DNA of 64,000 nucleotides from Prorocentrum cordatum (GCA_963575745.1 CAUYUJ010018312.1:63501-127500); one strand, 5' to 3'. Positions 9,567-21,275 are shown, counted from the first letter of the stretch. The notes: generated by a model not told the origin, from the letters alone. Program-made: numbers and translations.

Positions 9567-9895
9567 CGGAGCGCCCTGGATCGGCAGCACTGGCTGGAGA
9601 CCAGCACAATCAATGATTCTGGCAACCGTTCTGCTGAAAACCAGTTCACTGATGTTTGAACGTTCCTACATTGAAATGCGCCAAAGGCTAGTGGTGTGCT
9701 TTTTTTCTCGCGCCTTCACAGAAACATTGCGTACGATGAGGCAGACAGTGCTTTGCGCCGGCGCGCCTGGTGGAAGAAGGTGACCTCATCTCATGCACGC
9801 GTCGTTGGGCGACAATTGCCTCTGCAACGTAAGGGGCGTATGTGCAAAGGTTGAGGTTCGGAATCGCACGCGCTCCTGCACAGGAATCAGTCCTC

Positions 9896-11332
9896 CTAGA
9901 GAGTCATGCTGTTCCGCCGCACACACTCGTCCGAAGGCATTTCTACCTCAGTGTGGTCATCTTCTCCCAAGAGTCCTCCGACAGCAAGCCCGGCACGTCC
10001 GAGGTGCTTCACGTAAAAGTTCAAGTACTGGATCCCATCGTGCGTGAGCCCATGGGCAATCTTCACTTCGAGCTTCCCAAAGTGCTCCCATTTCGGATCT
10101 GCGTCGCCCATATCCTGAGCGCGGAAATAGAGGCCCCCGGTCCGCTTAGCCTCCACCCACGCACCTGTGAGGTTCAACTCTTGAAAGTACATGTCTGTGC
10201 ACTGCACACCCAGTTGCACAGCGTCAGCGTCGACACGAAGCAACGCATTCTCCATGCGCTCGTCCCGTGGAATGTGAATCAAAATGTGCTTGCCAGGCCT
10301 CATCAGGTCGAACCGCTCACCATAGACGTTCTGCAGATGTGGGTCGCCTGTGGCAGCCACGGATGCCCCAGCTCCACCCGCCATGGGAGCTCCAGCAGGG
10401 AACGTCGGGTGTGGCGTCGGCCAGCCTAGAGGATACGTAGGGGACGGCGTGGGGCTGGGCGTCGGGTAGGCCGTCGGGTAGGCCGTCGGGAAGGCCGTCG
10501 GGTAGGCCGTCGGGTACGCCGTCGGGTACGGCGTCGGGTACGGAGTCGGGTACGGAGTCGGGTACGCCGTCGGGTACGGCGTCGGGTACGGCGTCGGGTA
10601 CGGAGTCGGGTAGGCCGTCGGGTACGGAGTCGGGTACGGCGTTGGGTACGGAGTCGGGTACGGAGTCGGGTACGGCGTCGGGTAGGGTGTCGGGTAGGGC
10701 GTCGGGGAAGGCGTCGCAAGGGCGCCCCAGAAATAGTACCGCTCCCCCCACTCATTCTCGTTAATGCAGCTGTCGCCGAAGAAATAGACGCCCGTGTTGA
10801 CGTGAGTGCGGTGAAAATGACCCCAGGCATTACCGTTATCCCAGCCCCCAGCGTTGCACCAGCTGTGCACGTCGGCCTCCCTCTTGAGCCCGAAATGCGT
10901 CGAACCGTAGCAACCGCCGCGTCCACCGTGCCAGTAGTAGTTACTTCCGAGGCTGTTGCCGCCACAATTGCAGCTCGTGCACGTATTGTCGAAGCCCGAG
11001 GCACTCACGGTCCAATAATGCTCGACGGAATACCCAGATGCGGTAGTCACGCGCATACCGGACATGCCGATACTCTGGAGCTGCGACCCAGTGTATCCGA
11101 TACGATAGTCTGACCAGGTGTAGCTGCCCTGGTTTCCATACGTGGAGCCGCTGGAGAAGTCCCCGATGTTGGTATTGCCCAAAGTCGAGCTGAGCAGCAG
11201 CGTCCAGGTAGCTGCGGACTCCGAGGAAGTGTTGGCGCGCAGCTGCACCGCTTCGAGGGCAAATGCGGTGGGCATGCTGCGCCCGAGCAGGAGCACCAAC
11301 CACGTGGCCGGGTTTAGCGTCCAGGCGCCCAT
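9896..11332 (-). CDS. Secreted PTPY-repeat protein with vWF-D-like C-terminal domain
   Basis: 478 codons, no intron. Residues 1-26 are a signal peptide (hydrophobic WLVLLLG, cleavage near AFA-LEA). Residues about 27-205 form a Gly/Tyr/Cys-rich extracellular domain ([22 protein letters not shown]) of unknown fold. Residues about 208-310 are a TPYP tetrapeptide repeat encoded by a 12-bp minisatellite, with TAYP/TAFP variants. From about 335, [17 protein letters not shown] is the GDPHL start of a vWF-type-D-like module, running to the end. It is likely secreted or cell-surface, with a Pro-rich linker joining two globular domains. The start was chosen because it gives a signal peptide and lies 69 nt after the SL. 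The frame is intact, so the retrocopy may be functional. Exact ligand and role are unknown. Confidence 0.85.
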   Translation of the reverse strand: MGAWTLNPATWLVLLLGRSMPTAFALEAVQLRANTSSESAATWTLLLSSTLGNTNIGDFSSGSTYGNQGSYTWSDYRIGYTGSQLQSIGMSGMRVTTASGYSVEHYWTVSASGFDNTCTSCNCGGNSLGSNYYWHGGRGGCYGSTHFGLKREADVHSWCNAGGWDNGNAWGHFHRTHVNTGVYFFGDSCINENEWGERYYFWGALATPSPTPYPTPYPTPYPTPYPTPYPTPYPTPYPTAYPTPYPTPYPTPYPTAYPTPYPTPYPTPYPTAYPTAYPTAFPTAYPTAYPTPSPTPSPTYPLGWPTPHPTFPAGAPMAGGAGASVAATGDPHLQNVYGERFDLMRPGKHILIHIPRDERMENALLRVDADAVQLGVQCTDMYFQELNLTGAWVEAKRTGGLYFRAQDMGDADPKWEHFGKLEVKIAHGLTHDGIQYLNFYVKHLGRAGLAVGGLLGEDDHTEVEMPSDECVRRNSMTL

Positions 11333-11401
11333 CTCACTCGATGGAGCGATGACAGATCGCAGGCGTGACGTAAGGAACGAGTGTAACGGACCAAAAGTTG
11401 C

Positions 11402-11422
11402 CTTGAGCCAAAATGGCTACGG
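11402..11422 (-). other. Exact DinoSL relic
   Basis: On the minus strand, 21 consecutive bases equal the dinoflagellate spliced leader (CCGTAGCCATTTTGGCTC plus AAG). It marks the 5' end of the retroposed mRNA; the retrogene ATG is 69 nt further on. Confidence 0.95.
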
Positions 11423-11442
11423 ACGCCAAAGGCCAGTGGTGT

Positions 11443-12184
11443 TGGAGGGATTTCGACGCGCGCGCGTGGCGGCGAGCGTATGCGGGCCGCGTGATGTCCT
11501 TGTTATTCTCTGATACGGCTTCGTGCACTGAGCGCATGCTAGATCAGCGCGAATGCACCGCGTGGTTGGATGTGAGTGCTGGTCCTGGACGAGATTGCTC
11601 AACATCACTTGGTTTGACCTGATGCCTGCAAGTGCGCGCGGGAAGAACATCTGCTATACGTTCAATTGGAAAGCCCATGATTCTTGATGTCTAAAAGTGA
11701 AATGGTTGCAGAAGCCATGTGCTTGGTATGAGTTCGACATGTGCGCGTGCAAGTGGAATGTGCGGTGCGCCTTTCAACAGGGCATGTGAACAGATGTCTT
11801 CTGAGCTAAACGAATGCGTGCGAATAGGAACCGAAATAATTGTCCCAAGGAGTCCCGACACTTCCGGGCTCGGGAAGGTGGTAGAGTAGACCCATTTCTA
11901 GACCTGGGGAGTCCGCGCGAGCGACGAAAAGAAACGGGCCTCAGCGACCTGACACGGCGGCTCGCGCGGGCCGCCAGCCCGGCACGCCGCAGTGGGGACG
12001 AGGGCGCTGACGCGCGACCTGACGCGGGCAGCCTACGCGCCACTGCCGGCGCAGTCGAACCCGCTTTGCCGGGTCCCCAGACACGCGACGCCCTGATGTT
12101 TTCAGGACGGCGTCCCTTCGGGAGCGGCCAAGAGGGGGGTGTCCAAGAGGGGGGGGTGCAAATCATGGCGGGCGGCATGTGCGC
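11443..12184. other. No gene recognised
   Basis: Mixed-composition sequence. Open frames overlap and carry no motif. Confidence 0.4.
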
Positions 12185-12309
12185 GGCCCAGCGGGGGGGC
12201 CAGGGACGTAATGAAACAAGAAGAGGCGCCATGAGATCTGGGGAGATATCATGGCCCCCGCCATGATATCCACCCCCCCCTAGTCATCACCCCCCTCTTT
12301 TCCGCTCCC
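12185..12309. repeat. Foldback with perfect palindrome core
   Basis: GATATCATGG-CCCCCG-CCATGATATC at 12244-12269 is a perfect 10-bp-arm hairpin. Weaker pairing (AAGAGG...CCTCTT) extends outward. Confidence 0.6.
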
Positions 12310-12450
12310 GATCCCTGGAAGTCCCGACCCTTCCCCCGGGACCAGTTCCTCGTCCTGAGTCGTGTTTCGACGGTCCAGAGGGCCCGGCCAGGGCCCCCCC
12401 AGGCCGCACATCTCCAAAAAAACCTCCCGTCCTGATTCCTCAGGGCACGA
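12310..12450 (+). repeat. Dispersed repeat DR-A, copy 3
   Basis: CCCGACCCTTCCCCCGGGACC, then GACGGTCCAGAGGGCCCGGC, then AAAACCTCCCGTCCTGATTC; same order as 5165-5310. Confidence 0.65.
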
Positions 12451-12779
12451 AACTCTATACACCCACGCCTTGGTCTGGCCTCACACTGAATCTCGCACGG
12501 GTCAGCGGATCCTGGTGTATACGGGATCCTGGTGTATGCATTCTTCCTTGTTTCCCCTCGGAAAACGGGGGAAAAAGTATACACCACACCACCCCGACGT
12601 CGTCCCCGACCCTCACAAGCACCGCCCGCCACTGGTAATGTCTATGCTCCAGTTCCCGATGCTTGTCACGACGCGAGCATGCCTGGGTCGCTCACGTGGC
12701 GTCAGCCCTCGGGGCGCAGACAAGGCACCCGCGGGCGCGCACCCGGCGACACCTCGGCATGCCCCCCCCCGCCCCCCCA
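12451..12779. other. No gene recognised
   Basis: Contains a short duplication (GGATCCTGGTGTATAC / GGATCCTGGTGTATGC). Otherwise nothing was seen. Confidence 0.35.
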
Positions 12780-13275
12780 GCGCGGGGCGCCCACGAGGCG
12801 CCCACGGGCGGGCCGCGGGCGCACTCTCGGCAGCTCCCCCCGACTCCCCCTCCTCCTCCTCCTCCTCCTCCTCCTCCTCCTCCTCCTCCTCCTTCTTCCC
12901 CTTCCTCCTCCTCCTTCTTCCCCTTCCTCCTCCTCCCTCCTCCCCCTCCTCCCCCTCTCCTCCTCCCCCTCCTCCCCCTCTCCTCCCCCTCCGCCCCCCT
13001 CCGGTCCCACGGGCGGGCACCGGGCGAAGCATCGGCATGCACCCCCGGGGGGCACGAGTGCGCGCCCGTGGGCGGGCACCTTGGCAAACGACTCGGCACA
13101 CCTCAGCGCAGGGGCGCCCACGAGGCGACCACGGGCGGGCACCAGGCGCAGCCTCGGCAGCTCCCCCCTCCTCCTCCTCCTCCTCCTCCTCCTCCTCCTC
13201 CCCTCCTCCTCCTCCTCCTCTCCTATTCCTCCTCCTCCTCCTCCTCGTCCCCCTCCTCCTCGTCCCCCTCCTCCG
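12780..13275 (+). repeat. Duplicated unit: GC-rich 65-bp block plus (CTC)n
   Basis: GGCGCCCACGAGGCG-CCACGGGCGGGC...CTCGGCAGCTCCCCC occurs at about 12785 and again at about 13108. Each copy runs straight into a (CTC)n array (12851-12990 and 13168-13270). The unit period is about 320 bp. Confidence 0.7.
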
Positions 13276-13865
13276 ACGACGACGACTCCTCCTACATCCT
13301 CCCCCTCTTGGGGTATATGGCGGCTTACCCCGCCCTTTGTTCTTCTGCATGCTCCCCCGCTTCCCTCATCACCTCCACTCCCCTGGGGCTCATTTCTGGA
13401 CAGCGTTTAGAGTTTCCAAGCCTGTCGTCAAAGCGGTATTCCGTAAGTCCGACATCAGTGAAGAGTGGAATCGACTACACGTAAGAGTGACCCTTCGCCA
13501 GAGTGACCTTTGGTGCTGGCCCAAAGGGTGTCGGGAGATTTTTCTTATGGAATGAGCTTGACCTCGCGTCGGCACCCGCATCGCGTTATTACGCTCGCAT
13601 CTGAGCGCGCCAGGTTTGGGCCCACCCGTTGCAATCGACAGCAACGCATACGAGTCGAACCCTACAGCTTGCATTGGTTACCCGAGGGGGAGCCGGTCGA
13701 CCAGACGGCGCGTTTTCTGGCCCAGGACCAGTCCCGAATCCCAGCCCAAATCCCAAAACGTTTGGCTTGAATATCTTTGGATATCTTTGGATATCTTCCA
13801 GGAATGAGGGAGAAGGGGTACAAACCTACTCTCGTCGGTATTGCCAACACGTCCGACATCTGCGG
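13276..13865. other. No gene; shared segment with 58.59 kb
   Basis: 13485-13530, GAGTGACCCTTCGCCAGAGTGAC..TTTGGTGC, recurs slightly changed at about 58590-58630. Otherwise no coding signal. Confidence 0.4.
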
Positions 13866-13940
13866 GAGGACGAGGAGGAGGAGGAGGAGGAGGAGGAGGA
13901 GGAAGGGGAAGGGGAAGGGGAAGGAGGAGGAGGGGGGGAG
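13866..13940. repeat. (GAG)n microsatellite
   Basis: A GAG/GGA array grading into GGGGAA units. Confidence 0.9.
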
Positions 13941-15124
13941 GATTTGGGCGACGAGGAGAGCAGTAGGGGGAGGAGGGATGGAGGAGGGAGGTGGATCGAG
14001 AAGGAAGAGAGGGGGAGGAGGCGGCCGAGATGGCGAGAGGAGGAAGACGCCGTGGAAGATTTGGGCGCGGAGCGCCGTGGGCTCGACTGGGCACGCGCAG
14101 CCGCGAGAGCAGCCTGGGCGGCGAAGCTCTGGACGCGTCGAGGAGGCCGCTGCTGGCTTTTGGCCCATGCCCGCGCGGCCCGTCCCTTGCAACCGCCCAG
14201 CCGTCCACAGTGGGGCCAGACAGGTGCAGACGCAGAACCAACGGCGGTGCAAACGACCAAGCTGAGGCAACACTCGATGGCTATGCAGTCCTCGCTGGAG
14301 CAGGCGAGCGGTGCCCAGCGCTGCCGAGCGACGCTGCTCAAAGGCTGCGCGGCAAATGCGCGGCAAACGAACGCGCATGGGCAAGGCGACGTCACCCACG
14401 GACACGACACGCGGCGCGCGAGCCCGAACATGTCCAGCACGACGCTCGCTGCGATCGCCGCTTCGATGACCAGCATCCCCGAAGGTCTGGCGGCCTCCGT
14501 GCGGACCCGCAGCTCCACGAGGTGCCGCACCACCACCGCGGGGCCCGCCAGGCCCAGCGCCTCCACGAAGGCCAGCACCACTGCGAGCATGGAGGCCGGC
14601 GCCTCCACACGAGATTGGCCACCGCCTCCACGAAACGTGCCGGGTCGACCGCCTCCACGAGGCCCAGCACCTTCACTGGGGGCACGAGGACCAACCGCTG
14701 AGCGAAGGCTGGGAGCCCCCCTTCACGAAGTCCGTCAGAGCGACAACTTCCACTCCGCTCAGAGCCATCAGCGGGGCCCGCCAGGGCGAGCCCTTCTGCA
14801 AGCTCTCGCACCTCCACGAGGGCAAGCACCTTCGCGAGGCCCAGCACCTCTACAATGCGGGCGAGATCCAGAACCGCCACAAGACCCTCAGAGGTCCAGC
14901 GCCGCCATGCTACCCAGCACCTCCACTGCCGCCTGGCACCATCACGAAGTCTGTCTCCGCCCCGAGGCCCAACCCTTCCGGCGATGACCGACGCCCAATG
15001 TGAAGCCCGCATATACCTTGTAGCTCCATGAGGTCAGCCAGGGCGACCACTTCTACGAGGCCCAACCCTCTTACACGCGCGAGGAGGACAGCCCCGCGGT
15101 TAGGCCAGAGGGGGAGGAGAAGAG
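13941..15124. other. No confident gene; degenerate CCTCCACGAGGCCCAGCACC minisatellite
   Basis: 14510-14960 repeats CTCCACGA-GCCCAGCACCT-type words at irregular 25-35 bp spacing. The hydrophobic Val/Leu/Ala frame on the minus strand through it is most likely the minisatellite read in one phase. The stretch before it (14050-14450) gave no motif. Confidence 0.4.
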
Positions 15125-15310
15125 CAGCGGGGGATGGGGCAATGGGGGATGAGGAGCAGCAGCAGCAAAAGCAGCAGGGGAGGGGAGGGCAGCAGGGGAG
15201 GGGAGGGGAAGGAGGAGAGCAGCAGGGGAGGGAGGGGGAAGGTGAGCAGGAGCAGCAGAAGCAGCAGCAACAGCAACATCAGCAGCAAAAGCAGCAGTGC
15301 AAGAGCGGCG
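15125..15310. repeat. (AGC)n / GGGGAG-rich array
   Basis: AGCAGCAGC blocks alternate with GGGAGGGGAGG words, an impure trinucleotide microsatellite. Confidence 0.85.
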
Positions 15311-15564
15311 GCGGCAGCCGCAGCCTCGGCGAAACCTGGAGTGGGGCGCTCGCCTGGGCCCAGCAGAGGGACCTCCGCGAGATGACCCACCCCGCAGCCG
15401 ACAACACGCCCGTGGAGTTCGCTGTGCACGTCGGTTCTGCCGCGCCGCTTCTTTGGCTTTGGACTCCGCCTGTGATCCTCACAGGACGCCCGCAGGACGA
15501 AAACGAAACACAACGCTAGAAGCCTCCTGGATGGGGTCCGGGTAGATGGGGTCGAAGGACTGCG

Positions 15565-15710
15565 CCGCATCGCCAATACTTCGCCGATGCATCGGCGATG
15601 CATCGGCGACGTCGGCGATGCGTCGGTGACGTCGGCGTGGGGAAACACGGGCTCCACATCGAGCCGCATCGTCGATGCATCGGCGATGCGGCGCGATCTG
15701 GGAGGCCATC
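15565..15710. repeat. GATGCATCGGCGA dispersed repeat, copy 1
   Basis: CGCCGCATCGCC, then reiterated GATGCATCGGCGA and CGTCGGCGATG words, then CACATCGAGCCGCATCG and GCGATGCGGCGCGATC. The same order recurs at 20990-21275. Confidence 0.7.
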
Positions 15711-16883
15711 TGGTAGGCCTAGAACCGCAGCATCGGGCAGAGAGAACCTGCACTGGCGCGCGCGCGGGCCTGACGCGCCGCGGTGGCGCACGCGCCCTCT
15801 GCCGCGCCGCCCCCTCCGCCTCTCGACAGCGCGGTGTGGTGCGGCCGCGCGCCCATCGACCGCCCCGCCCTCGTCGCTCTCGCGCCATGTGGGCAGCGCG
15901 GAGGCGCCCCCGGCGGCCCCGCCCGCCTCTGCCCGCCCCGGCGCGGGCCCGCGGGCGCGACAGACCTGCCTCTGCCACGTGGGCGGCACGCCCCGCCTCG
16001 CCGGCTCCCGCCGGGGGCGCCGGGGCGGCCTGGCACGACGAGAGCACGCCACGCAGTGCCCCGACGCCCCGACCTGTCACGGCGTCGACCCCCAGAGGCT
16101 GGGCCCCTCCCCCGGGACCGGCTCAATTCCTCCCGAGTTTTTCCTGTTAGGGAGCCCACAGAGGACATACGCGCCCAGCTGTGTACACGAGCACGGCCCC
16201 TCGATCCGCGAGACCCGCCGCGCTATACGAACATTTGCGCAGTGCGTACTCTCGAAACCGGCGTGGCTTCGTGTGCGTGTACGTCCCTCTGTCGCTCCTG
16301 CTCTCTGACGGCCACGAGGCCCCGCGAGGCAAGAGGCCTCGGAGGCCGAAGATGGCGAACAAACGCCCTCCGTCGTGGCTTCTGCCATCAGGCGGGGAGG
16401 TCTCGGCACCGTCGCCCCCGCACGGCGGCGATGCGACCGCACGCGCGGCAGCTCCGCCACGGCGCGCGGGGCGGCCACAGCGCCACCGCTGCCGGCCCTC
16501 GGCTCTCGCGCACGGGGCGGCCTCGTTCCAGCCTGGGATCGCGCTCGAGGGGGCGAGGAGGAGGACCATCGCACGGCTTCGGAAAGGGTTCGACTTCGCC
16601 TAGGGCGACTCGAGCGCTCGGGCGGCCTGAACGGGCACCTCTTCAATCGGGATCGGAGGCTGGAAGACGATGGGGCTCGTCTTAGAGGCCCTGGGGGTCT
16701 CCCCCCCTGGAGGCGCGCATGGGCGCCTACTGAAAAGTTGGAAGTGAATCGCTTGAGAAAATCCTTCTGGAGGCTCTTCACGGTACACTCTGAATAACTG
16801 CCGCACAGCTTGCATGCAACAAGGCAGCTTTCGTTTGCAATTCTGTCGAAAACAAAAAAACTTGTGACCGTTGGGCTGCACCG
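15711..16883. other. No gene recognised; DR-A fragment at 16080-16150
   Basis: GC-rich, with open frames in every phase. Only a partial DR-A copy (GTCGACCCCCAGAGGCTGGGC, then CCCGGGACCGG) is recognisable. Confidence 0.4.
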
Positions 16884-17990
16884 CTAGCTTAGCCAGGCGA
16901 GCAACATTACCCGGGCACGACACCGTGGCTCTGGCAAGCTTAGACTTGTCTGAAATACACCGCGAGTGGCAGAGACAGCGGAGCCAACGAGATTTCTGCC
17001 ACGTCCACACATGCCCGATTCGGGCTCGGGCACGGGCCACCCGAGGGGGGCGGGGAGGGGAGGAACCGCCGCAGCTCCAGGGCCAGAACTCGACCCCCCT
17101 GGGTTAGCTCCGCTGTGCCACACCTCCGCGATCGACCTGGCACCTGCTGCTGGGTTGGTGGCCCTGACAGGGCCCTCGAGGCCTTTGCCCCCAAACCTCG
17201 GGGCGATCGAGGGCCACAGCGCCAGGGCCTTCGGCACATACCGAAGGAAGCGAGACAACCTCTTGTCAAGCTGCTGCTGGGCGCCTCCCTCTCCTACCGA
17301 GGGCTGGGGGAGGCGCGAGGCAGCTAATTTTGCAATGCGGTCGGCAGCGTCGGTTCCCGAAGCGTGCCGCCATTCAAATCTTGATGGGCTTTGAACTTAG
17401 CCACTTCAAAACCCCCTTCAGCAATAGCTTCTCCGAGTCTGGCCATTGAGCCAAGCCCGTTGTACATTTTCTTCCTACTGGCAGGCAGGCCTTAGTTGTG
17501 GAAAGTGACACCTCCTTTGAAATCTGAATGAATCTTAGTCGCTCCTCTAAACTGGCTGGAAGCTAGATGCGCTAATAATACCGCCGCAGGTGACGTGGGC
17601 GGGGGAGCGCTGTCTACAGGCCCACAGAGGTAGGCGTCTACCTCCCCGTGGGCGTCACATTTCACAGTTGCCCAGCCAGGGGCATGAAACCAATGTTGGC
17701 CATCCTTGGCCACACTGCCATCGACATAAACCTCGCCGACAAAAGCTTCCGAAAGCGAAAGGCCGTCACGGGACCAAAACTGGGCCTCAGCTAGGCCAAG
17801 ACCGATGGGCTTCGGTACCTTAAAAGGGCGGAGGCTCAGGAAAACCAGCACACATAGCCAAAGCCGGGGGCTCCCTCAGGGCTTCCGAGTCGCCTTCAAC
17901 AAGGTACTCTTCCAGAATATCTGCACTTTTGGGGCACTCGAGGAACCTGTGGAATATGTGATCTGTCGGGGCCCTACAGATGCATGTAGT
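16884..17990 (-). pseudogene. LINE 3' remnant: Zn-finger, RNase H and tail
   Basis: Read on the minus strand. At about 17990-17935, CRAPTDHIFHRFLECP matches the C..H..C finger that follows the RT in dinoflagellate non-LTR elements. After a frameshift, 17790-17492 encodes an RNase H N-terminal half (VYVDGS, then PGWATVKCDAHG, then IHSDFKG). After further shifts, GTDAADRIAKLAA (about 17360-17306) is the RNase H C-terminal helix. 17258-16884 (LRYVPKALALWP...) resembles the tail. The RT and endonuclease are absent or unrecognisable. Several frameshifts and stops make it inactive. Confidence 0.7.
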
Positions 17991-17999
17991 GTCCGTGTC

Positions 18000-18115
18000 A
18001 CGGGGAGGAGGAGGAGGAGGAGGAGGAGGAGGAGGAGGAAGAGGAGGAGGAGGGGAGGAGGATGGAGGACGAGGATAAGGAGAAGGAAGAGGAGGAGGAG
18101 AACAAAAAGAGGACG
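18000..18115. repeat. (GGA)n microsatellite
   Basis: A GGA/GGAGGAA array directly upstream of the LINE remnant. Confidence 0.9.
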
Positions 18116-19229
18116 CAGAGGCGCGGGAGGATTTCTATCGTCGGTCGCCCTCTTCCTCGACGCAGCCGACGCGCTGGCCAGATCCTGCCAGCAAGCCTGC
18201 ACAGACAGGTGGGTGGCGCTTGCCCTGTGGTCGGGGCGACTTCCGTCACCACGTGCGCAATTAAACGAGAAAGCTGGCCACGCAGATTCGACTCCACAGG
18301 ATGTGCCAACTTTCAAAGCTAGCATCCACAGGATGGGGACCGTTGCGCAATTCAGCAATTCGTCACAACGCAGGCGTCAGCCGCTCACAGGCGCTGGCTG
18401 CATCGCAAAAGTGGTAAAAGGTAAAAGGCACAGCAAGCGAAGACAGGAAGACGCTGGGCCCTGAACCTACCGAGCCTGAAAGTATCCTCAGTGAGAGGTG
18501 AGAACTGAACAGGTCTGGCCGAACAGAACTAACTGAGCTTCGAGGGTACCCTCAGGTGGAGCCGAGAGCTGAAAACGCCGAGCCCCGAGCTCGCTCAGAA
18601 CCTGCCGAGCCTCGAGGCATCAAGAATATCCGCAGGTAGAGCTGAAGAAGTAAAGGGTCGGCCCAAAACTGACGCAGCCAGAGAGAGCTGAGTCTCCGCC
18701 CCGTGCTGCGAACTCGCCAGACATCGTGAAGCAGTCACTGGGAGCATACAAGCGGGATGCCGGCGCCAGAGCTAAAGCACAGCTCGAAGTTGAAGCGAAG
18801 GCACTCACCAAAAAGCCGACAAGCAAGACAAACAACTCATGTATGATGTCGAAGCCAGCTGCACGCCAATCGTCCAGCGGGGGCAACTCCACTAAGGTGG
18901 GCCGGAAACTCGCAGTACATGTGTATATATACATATATATAAATGAGAGGAGGTGAATAGGTAGGTTGGATGTTGGATGAGGAGGAGGGAGCAGAGAGGG
19001 GAGGACAACACGGTCCCGTGCACCATCTCGGTTGAGTGGACGGGCGCCATGAACATCGATCGGAGCGAGACCACAGTCGAAGAGAATATATTCAGGTACT
19101 GCTCGAAGTGCGACCTGGCTGGCAAGCCCTCCTTCTTCTACCCTGGCCCCAAGGTCATCCTTCACTGTCCTTGAGCAACACACGCACGCGTGCCAACAAA
19201 TTCCAGTAGTACGAAGGCAAAGCTCCCCC
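18116..19229. other. No confident gene; degenerate tandem at 18470-18680
   Basis: GAACCTACCGAGCCTGA / GAACCTGCCGAGCCTCGA with GTACCCTCAGGTGGAGC-type words repeats about every 95-130 bp. A plus frame at 19000-19172 ending in a Cys-rich segment is discussed among the rejected items. Confidence 0.4.
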
Positions 19230-19320
19230 GACACGCACACACACACACAAAAGCACGCACACAAAAAAACACAAACACTGATAGACACACACATACACAC
19301 ACCCACAAACACTACAACAA
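19230..19320. repeat. (CA)n-rich microsatellite
   Basis: CACACA runs interrupted by AAAC and ACACTG units. Confidence 0.9.
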
Positions 19321-19799
19321 CCAAGCGACGATGAGCCCACTAGCCGCGAGCCCTGCATATCACTGCAGCGATGCTGCACCGCAGCGTTCAAGGGAGGAGG
19401 GCCGGGGCAGTGATGAGAACATGGAAGGGAGGAGGATCACCAGGGAGATGAGAGCCGTCCCGATATGCGGAGCATCCGACGCCTGGAGCTCGAGGCGGAC
19501 CGCTTGCCAGGGAATGCATCCCGACACGCTGCCGCGCTAAACAAAGGGCGCGAGTAGCTCCCGAGCCCACCGCGACCCACACGCGTGGCTGTCGAACCTA
19601 GTGGCACCGACAGGAGGAAAGAGCGCACCTCCCATGCAGCGTGCTCCCCCGAGACGGCTCGGCCTGCCCGTGCCAGGAGCAGGCACAGCTCTTGCGCTCG
19701 CGCGCGCGCGAAATGGCGCGCGCCGCGACTCCGAAGCTCGCCACCGCCGCCGCCTGCCTCATCACCCCCCCAAGGGGTGCGCCGAAGAGAGGGGCGTTG

Positions 19800-19905
19800 G
19801 TGGTCGTTGTCGTCGTCGTCGTCGTCGTCGTCGCTGTCGTCGTCGTCGCTGTCGTCGTCGTCGTCCGTCGCTTCCGTCGTCCGTCGTCCGGAGTCCGTCG
19901 TACCG

Positions 19906-19952
<47 letters not shown>

Positions 19953-20075
19953 CGTCGTCCGTCGTACCGTCGTCGTCCTACGTCGTCGTCCATGTACGTC
20001 GTCGTACGTCGTCGTTCGTCATACGTCTTCGTCGTCGTCGTCGTCGTCGTACTTGTCGTCGTCGTCGTGGTCGTG

Positions 20076-20122
<47 letters not shown>

Positions 20123-20135
20123 CGTGGACGAGGTG
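19800..20135. repeat. (GTC)n microsatellite
   Basis: A GTC/CGT array of about 330 bp with interspersed CCGTCGTACC units. Confidence 0.95.
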
Positions 20136-20989
20136 GCCACGGCATCGCGGAGACGTCATGGCCCCCGCCGTGCGGCCAACGCCCCCCCGTCCTCCGCCCC
20201 CCCCTCCCCGACGCCCGGTGGCTTCCAGGGAGGTCGTGCCTCGGGCCCAAGTGGCGGCCGCTCGGGCCGATCGATGGGCACCGCTGAAAAATGCGCGCTC
20301 GACAAGCTGCTGGGCCCTGCAAGACGGCAAGGCCCGCTCCGTTGCCGCCGCCGACACAAAGTGCCTCTTCAAAGGGGAGGAGCGGTGAACAAAAAACAGC
20401 AGCAGGAAACAGCAAACAAAAACGGCTCCGGAAAGGGAACTGGAGCTGGAACCCGAAAAAAAACATCGGCGACGGAGCCAGAACAAAAAAAAACACGGCG
20501 CTGGAAGCGGCAAACAAAAACGGGAAAACGGAACCGGTAACAGAAACGGCCTGGTCGCTTCCGGGGCCCACTCGGCTCTCGAAAAGCCGCGCTTGCTGGA
20601 GCTCAGGACCGCCAGGAACCGACGAGAACGCTCCAAAAAATCCACGAACACCCCTCTTCGAAGACACGCGATGCCTTTTCCTTCAGCACGGGCAGGACCG
20701 GCTTTCCATCCAGAGTCGTTATGGATGTCCCGCGGACTGGCGAGGGCCCAAAGAGGCCCAAACTGATCCAAAACCGCCCGTCGCTGGTCTTTTACGGCGC
20801 GAGCATGCGTGCTGGCGACACCGACGGGTATGATTTGCAAAGGGTGCGGTTTGCAATCCACACCCTGGAGGCGAGGACCTCGACAGAGTTTTCTGCCGCG
20901 CCCAGACGAGGCACGACGATGGCAGCGTGGCGCCACCCAAGGCCCCACGATGCAGAGTTCAAGCCACGAACCGAGTACATAGGGTCGAA
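20136..20989. other. No gene recognised
   Basis: 20390-20550 is A-rich with AACGG / GGAAC words. Nothing with coding character was seen. Confidence 0.4.
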
Positions 20990-21275
20990 CGACCGTGCCG
21001 CATCGCCAACGCTTCGGCGATGCATCGGCGAAGTATCGGCGACGTCGGCGATGCATTGGCGCCGCCGACGCGGGGGAACTCCAGCTCCACGTCATGGTAG
21101 ATGGGGTCGGAGGATCGCGCCAGATCGCCGATGCATCACCGTCGCATCGGCGACGCATCGGCGATGCATCGGCGACGCATCGTCGACGTCGGCGATGCAT
21201 GGGCGACGTCGACGTGAAGCAAATCGTCCGCCGCATCGAGCCACGACCTCGATTTATCGGCGATGCGGCGCGATC
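20990..21275. repeat. GATGCATCGGCGA dispersed repeat, copy 2 (duplicated)
   Basis: Two tandem versions of the 15565-15710 unit, each opening with GGGTCG(A/G)-GA-CG-GCC(G/A)CATCGCC. It ends GCGATGCGGCGCGATCCTC, ten bases before the MITE. Confidence 0.7.

Larger units (their letters stand above)
9679..11442 (-). mobile_element. SL-tagged retrogene insertion unit 1
   Basis: This is the complete signature of a retroposed, trans-spliced mRNA. The TSD CGCCAAAGGCTAGTGGTGT at 9679-9697 recurs at 11424-11442 with one change in 19. Next to the left TSD is T7 (9700-9706), which is oligo(A) on the gene strand. An exact DinoSL at 11402-11422 lies against the right TSD. Between them is one uninterrupted gene. 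The mobilising machinery would be a LINE acting in trans (inference); LINE remains are present elsewhere in the window. Confidence 0.9.

Noticed and set aside
14392-15012. Hydrophobic minus-strand frame (VLDLARIVEVLGLAKVLALV)
   Set aside because: Follows the CCTCCACGAGGCCCAGCACC minisatellite; the repeating Val/Leu/Ala pattern is a by-product.
19000-19172. Plus frame ending FRYCSKCDLAGKPSFFYPGP
   Set aside because: The Cys pair and composition are suggestive of an exon, but it is short, has no partner exon and no recognised family.
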